Below, piece after piece: positions 42,525-51,357 of a stretch of DNA of 64,000 bases; the first letter of the stretch is position 1, and every line of letters begins with the position of its first letter. The notes under the pieces are model-generated. The model did no database searches and was not told where the DNA came from. It saw only the letters and a list, made by a program, of their open reading frames with translations. Source of the DNA: CAG-964 sp902789345 (GTDB lineage: Bacteria > Bacillota > Clostridia > Oscillospirales > Acutalibacteraceae); assembly GCA_052117325.1 (NCBI GenBank), contig JBQKJJ010000013.1; one strand, written 5' to 3'. The position numbers were made by a program, and so were the translations under genes.

Positions 42525-43307
42525 TTGGACGATGCGGTTGAGGCATTAATAATATTAATAATTATATTAGTACTTGCAGCTATTGGGCTGGGCATATACT
42601 TTAAGGTGAAAAACTTTACAAAGAATGTTGCCCGCAATATGTTTGGCACAGACAGTCTTGTACAGGGCATAAAACAGCAGCAGGACATTATGGCAGAAAC
42701 GCCGAAATCTCTTTCTGCTATGACGCCGGTGTATTTGCCTATGATAAATAAAGACTTTCCGGACTTTAACTATGATGAATTTAAGCGCAAGGCAGAAAGT
42801 CTTTTGCTTGAGTATTTTAGTGCTATCGAAACTCTTACCCCTATTACCAATATGAATATTACAAACAATGTTCGTTTGCAGGTAAACAGCATAATAAACA
42901 AGCTTCGTAATAACAATCAAAAAGAGTTTTATAAAAATGTAGTGCTGCATTCTACAGAAATAAGCCGTTATGTAAAAAGCCCGGGAATCTGTAAAATAAT
43001 TCTGCAGACAGCATTGGAGGATTTTAACTACATAGTTGACGGCACCGGAAGGATTATATTCGGAAGCAGCACGCAAAAGGAGCAGACTATATACGAAACA
43101 GAGCTTGTGTATGTACAGGACATAAAACTGGCAAAAGACGGTGGACTTACAAGGGAAAGTGTTCTTAACTGCCCAAACTGCGGTGCACCTATAACAAACC
43201 CAAGTGCAAAATACTGCGAGTTTTGCGGAACAGGAATTGTTCAGAAAAACTTGCTTGTATGGAGTTTTAACAGTATTAAAGAGGTATCAGGATTAGTTAC
43301 CCACTAA
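42525..43307 (+). CDS. membrane protein with Tim44-like region and C-terminal zinc ribbon
   Basis: About 260 residues from TTG 42525, with GAGGG 9 bases upstream. One N-terminal transmembrane segment (ALIILIIILVLAAIGLGIYF), a linker, then a roughly 150-residue domain (about 75-215) whose predicted pattern (FPDFNYDEFKRKAESLLLEYFSAIE...) suggests a Tim44-like fold, then a zinc ribbon CPNCGAP...YCEFCG. Tim44-like bacterial proteins have no settled function. The next gene encodes an SPFH protein with similar zinc ribbons, so they may act together at the membrane. Confidence 0.6.
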   Translation: MDDAVEALIILIIILVLAAIGLGIYFKVKNFTKNVARNMFGTDSLVQGIKQQQDIMAETPKSLSAMTPVYLPMINKDFPDFNYDEFKRKAESLLLEYFSAIETLTPITNMNITNNVRLQVNSIINKLRNNNQKEFYKNVVLHSTEISRYVKSPGICKIILQTALEDFNYIVDGTGRIIFGSSTQKEQTIYETELVYVQDIKLAKDGGLTRESVLNCPNCGAPITNPSAKYCEFCGTGIVQKNLLVWSFNSIKEVSGLVTH

Positions 43308-43342
43308 AATACTAACAAAGAATATATAAGGAGAGAATTATA

Positions 43343-44722
43343 ATGGGAATTATTAAAGTTTTGGCTGATTCTGTAAAGGGAGGATTGGCGGATCAGTGGC
43401 TTGAGTCAATAGAGCCGCCGGCGTCTATGGGAAACACTGTTGCATTTGCACCGGGCGTAAAGGTAAGACGAAACGACAGCAGAAACAGCAATGTAAAAGG
43501 CTCTGACAATACAGTAAACGACGGCTCGCTTATTCATGTTTACCCTAATACTATGATGATTTTGGTAGACGGCGGTAAGATTATAGCCGCATCCTGTGAA
43601 GAGGGCTACTATCAGGTAAGCAATACCACAATGCCTTCCATTTTTACAGGAAATTTAGGTGGTTCGGTAAAGGAAACCTTTAACAGAATTAAGTTCGGCG
43701 GTACTACCCCTCGTACACAGCATGTTTACTACATAAATTTGCAGGAAATGCGTGGCATTACTTACGGTACCGATAACCCTCTAAACTATTTTGACTCTAT
43801 GTACGGCGCAGAGCTGTTTATTCGTGCCCACGGTACATATTCAATGAAGATTGTTGACCCGCTTAAGTTCTTCTCGGAATTTGTTGCTAAGGGCGATATG
43901 GTTGCCAATAATTCTATTGATATGTCAAAGATAGAGAATAAAAGGCAGCTCAACGGCGAATTTTTAACAGCTCTTGGTGATTCATTGGGAAAAATGTCTG
44001 TTGACGGCTATCCTATTTATCAAATCCAGGGTAAAACAGCAGACCTTACAAGATATTTGTCAGACGCATTGGACGATACATGGAACGGCCGCAGAGGCTT
44101 GGTTATTCTTGAAACGACCATCAGCGTTTCTTATGACGAGGATTCTAAAAAGCTTGTTATGTCACGCTCAGAGGGTATGATGTTTGGCAATCAGCAGGTG
44201 CAGTCGGGATATATGGCTAAGAATGTTGCCGAGGGTATCAAGGCAGCAGGCAGCAACCCTAACGGTGCTATGAACTCATTTATCGGTATGGGTATGGGTA
44301 TGAATATGAGCGGAAATATTATGCAGGGATACCAACAGCAGGCAAACCAGCAGCCACAGGGTGGCTATCAGCCTCAGCAGGGCGGTTACCAGCCTCAGCA
44401 GGGTGGTTACGCTCCGGGAGCAGCAGGCGTGGCAGGTGTGGCAGGTGCTGCACAGCAGCCAAAGGCTGACAGTTGGAAGTGTGAGTGCGGTGCTGAAAAT
44501 TCCGGTAAGTTCTGTAACCAGTGTGGCAAACCGAAGCCGGCACCGGCTGCCGAGACGAAAGCACAGGGCTGGACCTGTGAATGTGGCACCGTAAATACCG
44601 GAAAGTTCTGTCAGGAGTGCGGCAAACCAAAGCCGGCGAAGCTAAAGTGTCCAAACTGCGGATTTGAACCGGATGACGGTGACAAGCCGAAGTTCTGTCC
44701 TGAATGTGGAACAAAAATGTAA
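43343..44722 (+). CDS. YdjI-like SPFH-domain protein with zinc ribbons
   Basis: A 459-residue cytosolic or membrane-peripheral protein. Residues about 1-310 match the YdjI/virion-core-like SPFH (band 7-related) family (FAPGVKVRRNDSRNSNVKGSDN, ELFIRAHGTYSMKIVDP). A Gln/Gly-rich linker with imperfect GGYQPQQ repeats follows, then three zinc-ribbon units (CECGAENSGKFCNQCGKPKP, CECGTVNTGKFCQECG, CPNCGFEP...FCPECG). In Bacillus, YdjI is membrane-associated and linked to envelope stress. It starts at ATG 43343 behind AAGGAGAG. Confidence 0.85.
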   Translation: MGIIKVLADSVKGGLADQWLESIEPPASMGNTVAFAPGVKVRRNDSRNSNVKGSDNTVNDGSLIHVYPNTMMILVDGGKIIAASCEEGYYQVSNTTMPSIFTGNLGGSVKETFNRIKFGGTTPRTQHVYYINLQEMRGITYGTDNPLNYFDSMYGAELFIRAHGTYSMKIVDPLKFFSEFVAKGDMVANNSIDMSKIENKRQLNGEFLTALGDSLGKMSVDGYPIYQIQGKTADLTRYLSDALDDTWNGRRGLVILETTISVSYDEDSKKLVMSRSEGMMFGNQQVQSGYMAKNVAEGIKAAGSNPNGAMNSFIGMGMGMNMSGNIMQGYQQQANQQPQGGYQPQQGGYQPQQGGYAPGAAGVAGVAGAAQQPKADSWKCECGAENSGKFCNQCGKPKPAPAAETKAQGWTCECGTVNTGKFCQECGKPKPAKLKCPNCGFEPDDGDKPKFCPECGTKM

Positions 44723-44746
44723 TTAAAACTTAAATAATAAGCTTGC

Positions 44747-44786
44747 AACGGGGCAGCTGTACCAAAATGTACGGTTGCCCCGTTTT
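44747..44786 (+). terminator. terminator after SPFH gene
   Basis: AACGGGGCAGCTGTAC and GTACGGTTGCCCCGTT form a 16-bp stem with two G-U pairs, then TTTG. Confidence 0.88.
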
Positions 44787-44824
44787 GAACTTTTAGTCCC
44801 GTTTAATTACGATTTCTTAATTCT

Positions 44825-44872
44825 GATTTATAATTTATGATTTATAATTTATGATTTATAATTTATGATTTA
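44825..44872. repeat. 14-bp AT-rich tandem repeat
   Basis: GATTTATAATTTAT occurs three times in perfect tandem, plus a partial GATTTA, between convergent genes. Confidence 0.95.
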
Positions 44873-44890
44873 AAAGATATGTTTGTTTAA

Positions 44891-46330
44891 TCACGGCTCC
44901 AAAGTCCTGCTTGCTATAAAACTTTCCACAAAATCCACTGTATTTTTTAGGGGAAGGTGCTTTACCTTAATGGTAATTTTTTTCTTGTCGCATACATATA
45001 ATATTAAGTGGCATTTTTTAAATATTTGCTGCCAAGGGTTTTGGCGTATTTCAGCTTTTGTTACCGAGCTTTTGTATATTACGGCAGACATAAGGTTTAG
45101 CCTGCTGTAGTAGTTTACCCTTATGGACTTATTACCGTAGGCTATGCCGCAGTGCTTGTGGGCTAAAAGCCTAAACCACAGCCAAAGCACCCCAAAGGGA
45201 ATAAGAACCACCGCAGTAAACCTTGAAATAAAGCTGGTGCTAAAGCTCTCGCTAAGTCTAAGGAACACTACAGCTGTTATTAACAAAAAAATCAGCGGTG
45301 CATACAGGTAGCTTTTTACGGCTTCTTTCCGTGGGCGTATTACATTGCAAGGTTCTTCAACAGGTACTATTGTTCTTACATAGCGGTTAAGTCTGTTTCC
45401 AAAGGTAAGGGGAATGTACACTCCGCTGTTTTTATCCTCTTTAATACCTGTATACAATACCGAAAGAGTGTACAGCCCGGCAATGCACATAAGAAGCGAT
45501 TGCTTAATAAGTACGCCGTTTACAAGTGCCCTGTTTACGCATAATATACTTTTCTTTAAAACACCTTTATAAACATATAAGTGTTTTTTGCTGTAAAGGC
45601 AGGTGAAATTGGCATTTGAAATAATTTGGTTTATAAGCCCAAACAAAAAGCCTGCAAATATAATTCCGGCTACATATGCCAAGGTTGGCGGTACAATGCC
45701 GGCTAACAGGTTTTGAAAAAAGCTTAAGCTGTCAGCCACCAGGTTTGACGCTCTTTCCCCCAGCAGTATACTAAGCCTGTTTAATATAACAGAAAGGGCA
45801 AGCGTGCCTGTTAAGGTGTTTGACTGGGTAAGGGACATAAAAAATGGGGCCAAAAGCCTGCTTTTGTAAACCGGCTTTTTTTGAACAAGTCCTGTAGTGT
45901 AGTTAATAATTTTGCGTGCCGCTGTGTTGCCTGTAAAAAGCTCTGCACGGCGTACCCTAAAGCAGGTGCTGCTGCTTACATACACCCTGTTGCAGTGTAC
46001 CAGCCAAAGAATTATACTACTTGTAACGCTTATAACAGTTATTTCCCTTATTGGAAGAAAAATTTCGTTATGGTGAAAGAAGCCTTTTTTGCAGACAATA
46101 TGGTCTGTGTGCTGAATATATGAAATTTGTTTGTATTCCAGGCATATTACAATCCCGACAAACACAATAAGCAGTGTGTTGAGTATGGTGTAGGTTATCC
46201 TTTGCCATATGCTCTCCGGGTTAAGAAATATTTGCTGTAAAAACGGGAAGACCAAAAGGAAAAATACCTTTGAAAATATGTGGTAAAAGGTAAATATGTG
46301 GGGTTTTACGGTAAGGTGCTTTTTACTCAT
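44891..46330 (-). CDS. YdbT-like membrane protein with bacterial PH domains
   Basis: A 479-residue protein with several transmembrane pairs and intervening bPH2-like segments (for example VCKKGFFHHNEIFLPIREITVI, YVYKGVLKKSILCVN and VNYYSRLNLMSAVIYKSSVTKAE). This is the YdbT plan: three PH domains alternating with membrane helices. The YdbS-like gene upstream overlaps it by 8 bases (ATGAGTAA), the same pairing as ydbS-ydbT in Bacillus. The B. subtilis pair protects against certain bacteriocins, so an envelope role is plausible. Confidence 0.8.
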   Translation of the reverse strand: MSKKHLTVKPHIFTFYHIFSKVFFLLVFPFLQQIFLNPESIWQRITYTILNTLLIVFVGIVICLEYKQISYIQHTDHIVCKKGFFHHNEIFLPIREITVISVTSSIILWLVHCNRVYVSSSTCFRVRRAELFTGNTAARKIINYTTGLVQKKPVYKSRLLAPFFMSLTQSNTLTGTLALSVILNRLSILLGERASNLVADSLSFFQNLLAGIVPPTLAYVAGIIFAGFLFGLINQIISNANFTCLYSKKHLYVYKGVLKKSILCVNRALVNGVLIKQSLLMCIAGLYTLSVLYTGIKEDKNSGVYIPLTFGNRLNRYVRTIVPVEEPCNVIRPRKEAVKSYLYAPLIFLLITAVVFLRLSESFSTSFISRFTAVVLIPFGVLWLWFRLLAHKHCGIAYGNKSIRVNYYSRLNLMSAVIYKSSVTKAEIRQNPWQQIFKKCHLILYVCDKKKITIKVKHLPLKNTVDFVESFIASRTLEP

Positions 46331-46751
46331 AAATAAAAACCTCTAATGGCGGCGGTATTTTACTTATGTTGGCCACAACAAGCTGACCGCTTTTTGTATA
46401 AAGATAAAGCGAAAAAATTCCGAATACCTTTTGAAAAGGAGTTGTTACGGTACTTGCATAGTTTATGTCGCTGATTTCAGCAAAATATTTACGATAAAAC
46501 ACAACTCCCTTGGTTATACAAAGGCTGTTGCCGTTTATTTTTATACTGTACCTTTTGTATAGCATAAAAGGGTACACAAAAAATATTATAATCAGTACAG
46601 TAAATGACACGGCGGTTACTGCTGCAGATATTAAAAATGAAAATGCCATAATTACGCCGCAGGCAAACGCCGTAATTACCGCCACTGCCGCAATACGCAG
46701 TCTGTACAGCAAAACGGCACGGTTAGCCATTTTGTATTCTTTATATTCCAT
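46323..46751 (-). CDS. YdbS-like PH-domain membrane protein
   Basis: About 142 residues from ATG 46751, with AAAGGCGG 6 bases upstream; the longer frame to 46862 is not supported. Two transmembrane segments (about 18-60) precede a single bPH2 domain (SIKINGNSLCITKGVVFYRKYFAEISDINYASTVTTPFQKVFGIFSLYLYT). Its stop overlaps the next gene, so the two are translated together. Confidence 0.8.
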   Translation of the reverse strand: MEYKEYKMANRAVLLYRLRIAAVAVITAFACGVIMAFSFLISAAVTAVSFTVLIIIFFVYPFMLYKRYSIKINGNSLCITKGVVFYRKYFAEISDINYASTVTTPFQKVFGIFSLYLYTKSGQLVVANISKIPPPLEVFIYE

Positions 46752-46805
46752 ACACAGCCGCCTTTCAATAATTATGTAGTTATGGGAAAGGTTGTTTTGC
46801 ACAGC

Positions 46806-46845
46806 TTGACAAATACTTGACAAAAGTATAAAATTTAAGTTATAT
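46806..46845 (+). promoter_or_regulatory. overlapping promoters for ilvB
   Basis: Two arrangements: TTGACA (46806-46811), 17 bases, TAAAAT (46829-46834); and TTGACA (46817-46822), 17 bases, TTATAT (46840-46845). Leader about 130 bases with no clear T-box or leader peptide. Confidence 0.6.
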
Positions 46846-46976
46846 TGACCTATTTTGTACATATTGGGTTTGGCTAAAATGCCGGTGATGTATTGTGAAA
46901 TTGGTAAAAATGCTAATAAATAATTATACGATTAGGTATTTTAAACACAGCGTTAAGCGAAAGGATTGTTTTTAGT

Positions 46977-48638
46977 ATGGAGTTAAAGGGATCAGAAATA
47001 ATTGCAGAATGTTTGCTCGAACAGGGAGTTGATACTGTTTTCGGTTATCCGGGAGGAGCAGTTCTTGAAATTTACGACGCACTGTACAAGTACAGCGACA
47101 AAATAAAACATATTATGACAGCACACGAGCAGGGTGCTTCTCACGCAGCCGACGGCTATGCAAGAGCCACAGGTAAAACAGGCGTTGTTATTGCTACATC
47201 GGGTCCCGGTGCAACCAACCTTGTAACAGGTATTGCTACCGCTTATATGGACAGTATTCCTATGGTTGCAATTACAGGAAATGTAGGCAGAGCTTTGCTG
47301 GGCAAGTCCAGCTTCCAAGAGGTTGACATTGCAGAAATTGTAAAGCCTGTTACCAAAAAAAGCTTTCAGGTTGCCACAATGGAGGAGCTTGCTCCAACTA
47401 TCCGTAAGGCATTTCAAATTGCCGGCAGCGGCAGAAAAGGCCCTGTTTTAATTGATGTACCAAAGGACATTACAGCGATGAAAACAGAATACACAAAGCA
47501 GCAGCCTTTGCCGTATGAGCCAATAGCCGAGCCAAAGGCAGAGGATATTGACGAAGTTGTTAAGCTGTTGGAAAACTGCCAAAAGCCTGTTATATATGCA
47601 GGCGGCGGTGTTATATCCGGCAACGCTTCCAAGGAGCTGACAGAGTTCGCTGAAATTTTGGACGCACCTGTATGTTGTTCTCTAATGGGTATGGGCGACA
47701 TATCAGGCGACCACCCGTTGTTTGCAGGTAACCTTGGTATGCACGGCGCAGTAGAAACAGGTATGGCTATAAAAAATGCCGACCTTATTGTTGCGGCAGG
47801 CGCAAGATTTTCTGACAGAGTTGCAGGTGACACAGAAAAGTTTGGCGCAAACGCAAAGATTATTCACCTTGATATAGATTTAAAGGAAATTAACAAAAAT
47901 GTTAAGGTAGACAGCTGGCTGCTTGGAGACATAAAAGAGCTGCTGTCAGAGCTTAAGGCTAAGCTTACACAGCAAAACCACGAGCAGTGGAAAAAGAAGC
48001 TTAGCAAGTACACAACCGTTACCGAGGTTAAAGACGGAAAATATATAACCCCGCAGGAAATACTCCGTGCAGTAGAGGAGCTTAGAGGGGATAATGATAT
48101 AGTAGTAACAGATGTAGGTCAGCACCAAATGTGGGCTGCACAGGAGTGCCGCTTTAGAGCACCACGCACATTCCTAACCTCAGGCGGACTTGGCACAATG
48201 GGCTACGGTATGGGCGCAGCCATAGGCGCATATATGGGCTGTCCTGACAGAAAGGTATTTTTAGCCACAGGCGACGGCAGCTTCCATATGAATATGAACG
48301 AAATGGTTACACTAAAAAGCTACGACATACCTGTAATAATAATGGTGTTTAACAACACAGTTTTGGGTATGGTAAGACAGTGGCAAAAGCTGTTTTACGG
48401 CAGAAGATTTTCACAAACAGACCCTCACAGAGCAACCGACTTTGTTGCAGCTGCCAAGGCATTTGGTATAGAGGGCTTTTCGGTATCAGAAGAAAAGGAC
48501 ATTATGCCTACGCTGAAAAAGGCTGTAGAGCTTAACGCACCTGTTCTTATAGACTTCCACATTTCACCGGACGCAAATGTATTACCTATGATACCGCCGG
48601 GAAAAGATGTTGACGATATGATACTTGAGTTAGATTAA
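46977..48638 (+). CDS. ilvB: acetolactate synthase large subunit
   Basis: A 553-residue TPP enzyme of branched-chain amino-acid synthesis, condensing pyruvate to acetolactate. The TPP-activating Glu is E51 (TAHEQGASHAADGYARATG). SSFQEVDI and LGMVRQWQKLFYGRRFS are features of the biosynthetic, FAD-containing type. The TPP motif GDGSFHMNMNE...FNN is intact. It starts at ATG 46977 with AAAGGAT upstream. No small subunit (ilvN) gene follows; the next gene is citrate synthase. Confidence 0.94.
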   Translation: MELKGSEIIAECLLEQGVDTVFGYPGGAVLEIYDALYKYSDKIKHIMTAHEQGASHAADGYARATGKTGVVIATSGPGATNLVTGIATAYMDSIPMVAITGNVGRALLGKSSFQEVDIAEIVKPVTKKSFQVATMEELAPTIRKAFQIAGSGRKGPVLIDVPKDITAMKTEYTKQQPLPYEPIAEPKAEDIDEVVKLLENCQKPVIYAGGGVISGNASKELTEFAEILDAPVCCSLMGMGDISGDHPLFAGNLGMHGAVETGMAIKNADLIVAAGARFSDRVAGDTEKFGANAKIIHLDIDLKEINKNVKVDSWLLGDIKELLSELKAKLTQQNHEQWKKKLSKYTTVTEVKDGKYITPQEILRAVEELRGDNDIVVTDVGQHQMWAAQECRFRAPRTFLTSGGLGTMGYGMGAAIGAYMGCPDRKVFLATGDGSFHMNMNEMVTLKSYDIPVIIMVFNNTVLGMVRQWQKLFYGRRFSQTDPHRATDFVAAAKAFGIEGFSVSEEKDIMPTLKKAVELNAPVLIDFHISPDANVLPMIPPGKDVDDMILELD

Positions 48639-48740
48639 TATAGTGCTGTTTAATACTGGCAGCTGTACATACTAACCACTACAGTTACTATTATTGGCAG
48701 TACACCAAAAAATATCCTAAAAAACAAGGAGAGTGGTAAT

Positions 48741-50165
48741 ATGCAAAGCTATTTTATGCTTCACGACGGTGACTACGAATTTAGTTCTGTTACACCTGAA
48801 ATTTATAGGCTTAGCAAAAAATGTCTGAAAAATAATATGATAGACCCTGAATTTTACAATAAGTACGATGTAAAAAGAGGCTTGCGTGATGTAAACGGTA
48901 AGGGCGTATTAACAGGCTTAACAGAAATTTCGGAGGTATTTTCATTTATTGAAAAACCCGACGGCACCAGAATAGCACAAGACGGAAAGCTGTTTTACCG
49001 TGGCTACGATGTAGAAGATATAGTAAAGGGCTTTACAAGTGAAAACCGCTTTGGCTTTGAAGAGGTAGCGTACCTGCTGTTATTTGGCGAGCTACCTGAC
49101 AAGGCAAATCTTGACGATTTTTACAAAATGCTTGACTATTACCGCACACTGCCTACAGGATTTGTAAGAGATATTATTATGAAAGCGCCAAGCCGTGACA
49201 TTATGAACGCTATGTCAAGAAGTGTGCTTACAATGTACTCCTACGACAGCAACGCTGACGACACATCTATTCCAAATGTACTTCGTCAGTGCATACAGCT
49301 TATTGCGCTGTTCCCTATTTTCTCTGTTTACGGTTTCCAGGCTTTCCAGTATTACCATGACAACCAAAGCCTTATTATACATACACCAAAGTCAGAGCTT
49401 TCTACAGCTGAAAATATTTTGTATATGCTGCGCCCTGACAGTAAATATACTCCTCTTGAGGCCAAGCTGCTTGATATGGCGCTGGTGCTTCACGCTGAAC
49501 ATGGCGGCGGTAACAACTCTACATTTACTACTCATGTTGTAACCTCCTCCGGTACCGACACATATTCGGCTATTGCGGCGGCTTTAGGTTCATTAAAGGG
49601 CCCTAAGCACGGCGGTGCCAATATTAAGGTAGTTAATATGTTTGAACATATCAAAAGCCATGTAAAGGATTTTGATGACGAAGAGGAAATTGCGGCGTAT
49701 CTTGAAAAGATTCTCAACAAAGAGGCATTTGACCACAGCGGTTTAATTTACGGTATGGGCCATGCAATATACTCTATAAGCGACCCTCGTGCAAGGGTGT
49801 TTAAGGGATATGTTGAAAGACTTTCAAACGAAAAGGGAAAACAACGTGAGTTCCGCCTGTACAGCAATGTAGAGAAAATTGCCGCAAGACTTATTTCGCA
49901 AAAAAGAAAAATCCATAAGGGCGTTAGCGCCAATGTGGACTTCTACAGCGGATTTGTTTACAGTATGCTGGAGCTGCCAAAGGAATTGTTTACACCTTTG
50001 TTTGCAGTAGCCAGAATTGCAGGTTGGAGCGCCCACAGAATAGAGGAGCTTTCAAACTCCAGCAGAATTATTCGTCCTGCATACGAAAATGTAATGCCAA
50101 GACGCCCATATGTTAAAATGGACAGCAGGCAGTCTGACGACTCATACGACGAAATACAGGATTAA
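48741..50165 (+). CDS. citrate synthase
   Basis: A 474-residue enzyme condensing oxaloacetate with acetyl-CoA, with a long N-terminal extension (about 1-60) common in clostridial and other anaerobe forms. Catalytic residues fall in LHAEHGGGNNSTF, GMGHAIYSISDPRA and VDFYSG. LKGPKHGGAN is also diagnostic. 2-methylcitrate synthase is the alternative, but there are no prp genes nearby. It starts at ATG 48741 behind AAGGAGAG. Likely the entry to glutamate synthesis. Confidence 0.92.
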   Translation: MQSYFMLHDGDYEFSSVTPEIYRLSKKCLKNNMIDPEFYNKYDVKRGLRDVNGKGVLTGLTEISEVFSFIEKPDGTRIAQDGKLFYRGYDVEDIVKGFTSENRFGFEEVAYLLLFGELPDKANLDDFYKMLDYYRTLPTGFVRDIIMKAPSRDIMNAMSRSVLTMYSYDSNADDTSIPNVLRQCIQLIALFPIFSVYGFQAFQYYHDNQSLIIHTPKSELSTAENILYMLRPDSKYTPLEAKLLDMALVLHAEHGGGNNSTFTTHVVTSSGTDTYSAIAAALGSLKGPKHGGANIKVVNMFEHIKSHVKDFDDEEEIAAYLEKILNKEAFDHSGLIYGMGHAIYSISDPRARVFKGYVERLSNEKGKQREFRLYSNVEKIAARLISQKRKIHKGVSANVDFYSGFVYSMLELPKELFTPLFAVARIAGWSAHRIEELSNSSRIIRPAYENVMPRRPYVKMDSRQSDDSYDEIQD

Positions 50166-50213
50166 TATTTACTTACAGTGTAGTTTCTACCGAGTTGTAA
50201 TTAGATAAAGTTT

Positions 50214-50258
50214 AAAAATCCTACCAAAGCAAGATTCTTGCCTTGGTAGGATTTTTGT
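50214..50258 (+). terminator. terminator after citrate synthase
   Basis: AAAAATCCTACCAA and TTGGTAGGATTTTT flank an inner GCAAG/TTGC helix. Strong stem and T-run. Confidence 0.92.
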
Positions 50259-50297
50259 TTTGCGTGGTTAAAATATATGTATTCAAAAGTAAAAAAT

Positions 50298-50326
50298 AAA
50301 AGGCTCTCCAAACTGGAGAGCCTTTT
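50298..50326 (-). terminator. terminator after tRNA-Glu
   Basis: AAAAGGCTCTCC-AGTTT-GGAGAGCCTTTT on the minus strand, followed by ATTTTTTACTTTT. Its first base is the last base of the tRNA CCA end. Confidence 0.9.
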
Positions 50327-50400
50327 GGTGACCCGGACGGGAATCGAACCCGTGTTACCGCCGTGAAAGGGCGGTGTCTTAACCGCTTGACCACCGGGCC
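50326..50400 (-). tRNA. tRNA-Glu (UUC anticodon)
   Basis: Minus strand cloverleaf: acceptor GGCCCGG/CCGGGTC, anticodon loop CTTTCAC with anticodon TTC, T loop TTCGATT, encoded CCA. Second gene of a two-tRNA transcript after tRNA-Met. Confidence 0.97.
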
Positions 50401-50403
50401 ATT

Positions 50404-50479
50404 TGGTAGCGGAAATAGGACTTGAACCTACGACACTTCGGGTATGAACCGAATGCTCTAGCCAGCTGAGCTATTCCGC
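50404..50479 (-). tRNA. tRNA-Met, elongator type (CAU anticodon)
   Basis: Minus strand cloverleaf: acceptor GCGGAAT, D arm GCTCAGCTGGCTAGAGC, anticodon arm TTCGG-TTCATAC-CCGAA, encoded CCA. The TTCATAC loop matches elongator tRNA-Met of Bacillus. It lacks the initiator mismatch pattern. A tRNA-Ile with lysidine is less likely. Confidence 0.92.
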
Positions 50480-50513
50480 CACAATACCGACCTCAAAATC
50501 AGTCAGCTTGTAT

Positions 50514-50542
50514 ATTATATTACGTATTAATTTATTTGTCAA
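50514..50542 (-). promoter_or_regulatory. promoter of the tRNA-Met/tRNA-Glu transcript
   Basis: Minus strand TTGACA (50542-50537), 17 bases, TATAAT (50519-50514): perfect boxes. The -35 lies inside the last codons (Val-Asp-Lys) of the small Cys-rich gene. Confidence 0.9.
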
Positions 50543-50705
50543 CACTTTTTTTAAAATTATTTACTTTTGTTGCCTTTTTTAGGCATACAGGAGGTATCCT
50601 TTTGTTAGTATCGTGGTGTTTTTTACATTCGTAACAGTTGCCGTGCCTGGCACAGCTTGTTCGATTACAGGGACAGTCCTTATTTACATATGACTTTTCC
50701 GGCAT
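50532..50705 (-). CDS. small Cys-rich protein, likely metal-binding, unknown function
   Basis: A 57-residue frame starting at ATG 50705 with AAGGAA 9 bases upstream. Six Cys and three His in compact order: CPCNRTSCARHGNCYECKKH, with the last Cys in IPPVC. The spacing suggests a zinc or iron-binding knuckle. Similar small proteins with the R-H-G-x-C-x-x-C core are annotated as hypothetical in clostridia, as far as I recall; I cannot name a family. It stops at TAA 50534-50532, overlapping the -35 box of the tRNA promoter. Confidence 0.75.
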   Translation of the reverse strand: MPEKSYVNKDCPCNRTSCARHGNCYECKKHHDTNKRIPPVCLKKATKVNNFKKSVDK

Positions 50706-50812
50706 AAGGGTGTATTCCTTTCTTTTATTATTTGTTAATGCTTAAAAATTATAACAATAATAAATAGGGAAAATCAAACTGTAAATATTGTAAATAAATT
50801 TAAAATTAATAG

Positions 50813-51280
50813 CTATTTTACCTTAACAATGTTGGTCATAATACCCTGCGGGGTAATGTCAAGCAGACCGTAGGTAGCACCGTAGCCGTGCGCACTGCCG
50901 GGGTTCATAATGTAAAGCCCGTGGTCGTAGGTTGCCACAGCGTTATGGGTATGACCAAACAATAAAACATCGCATTTGTTTTCCCTTGCGTGGTATATAG
51001 CCTCGCTGTATGTGAACTTAACATTGTATGCGTGACCGTGTGTTGCCATTATTTTTTTGCCCTCAATAGAGAAAAACTGTTCAATAGGTGCGTCGCTGTT
51101 CCAGTCGCAGTTGCCTCGTACCGTTATAAACATTTTTTCAGGATAATTCAGCCTACAGCGCTCAATGTCGTTTAGGCCGTCGCCCAAAAAGAAAACTACC
51201 TCAGCCTTTGGCTGTGACTGCAATATTTTATTTACATTATAAAAGTCGCCGTGTGAATCTGACATAACCAAAACCTTCAT
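50813..51280 (-). CDS. YfcE-type metallophosphodiesterase
   Basis: About 156 residues from ATG 51280, with GGGGG 5 bases upstream. Two-metal calcineurin-like fold: MSDSHGD, FLGDGLND, VRGNCDW, ATHGHAY and LFGHTHNA hold the metal ligands. YfcE/MJ0936 proteins hydrolyse phosphodiesters in vitro; physiological substrate unknown. Often next to rdgB/rph in Firmicutes, not here. Confidence 0.9.
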   Translation of the reverse strand: MKVLVMSDSHGDFYNVNKILQSQPKAEVVFFLGDGLNDIERCRLNYPEKMFITVRGNCDWNSDAPIEQFFSIEGKKIMATHGHAYNVKFTYSEAIYHARENKCDVLLFGHTHNAVATYDHGLYIMNPGSAHGYGATYGLLDITPQGIMTNIVKVK

Positions 51281-51357
51281 ACAAACCCCCGTTAAAATTA
51301 ATGTCATAATTATACACCCTTTTTCATAATAATGCTATAGAAAAAGGTGGTGTTTAT

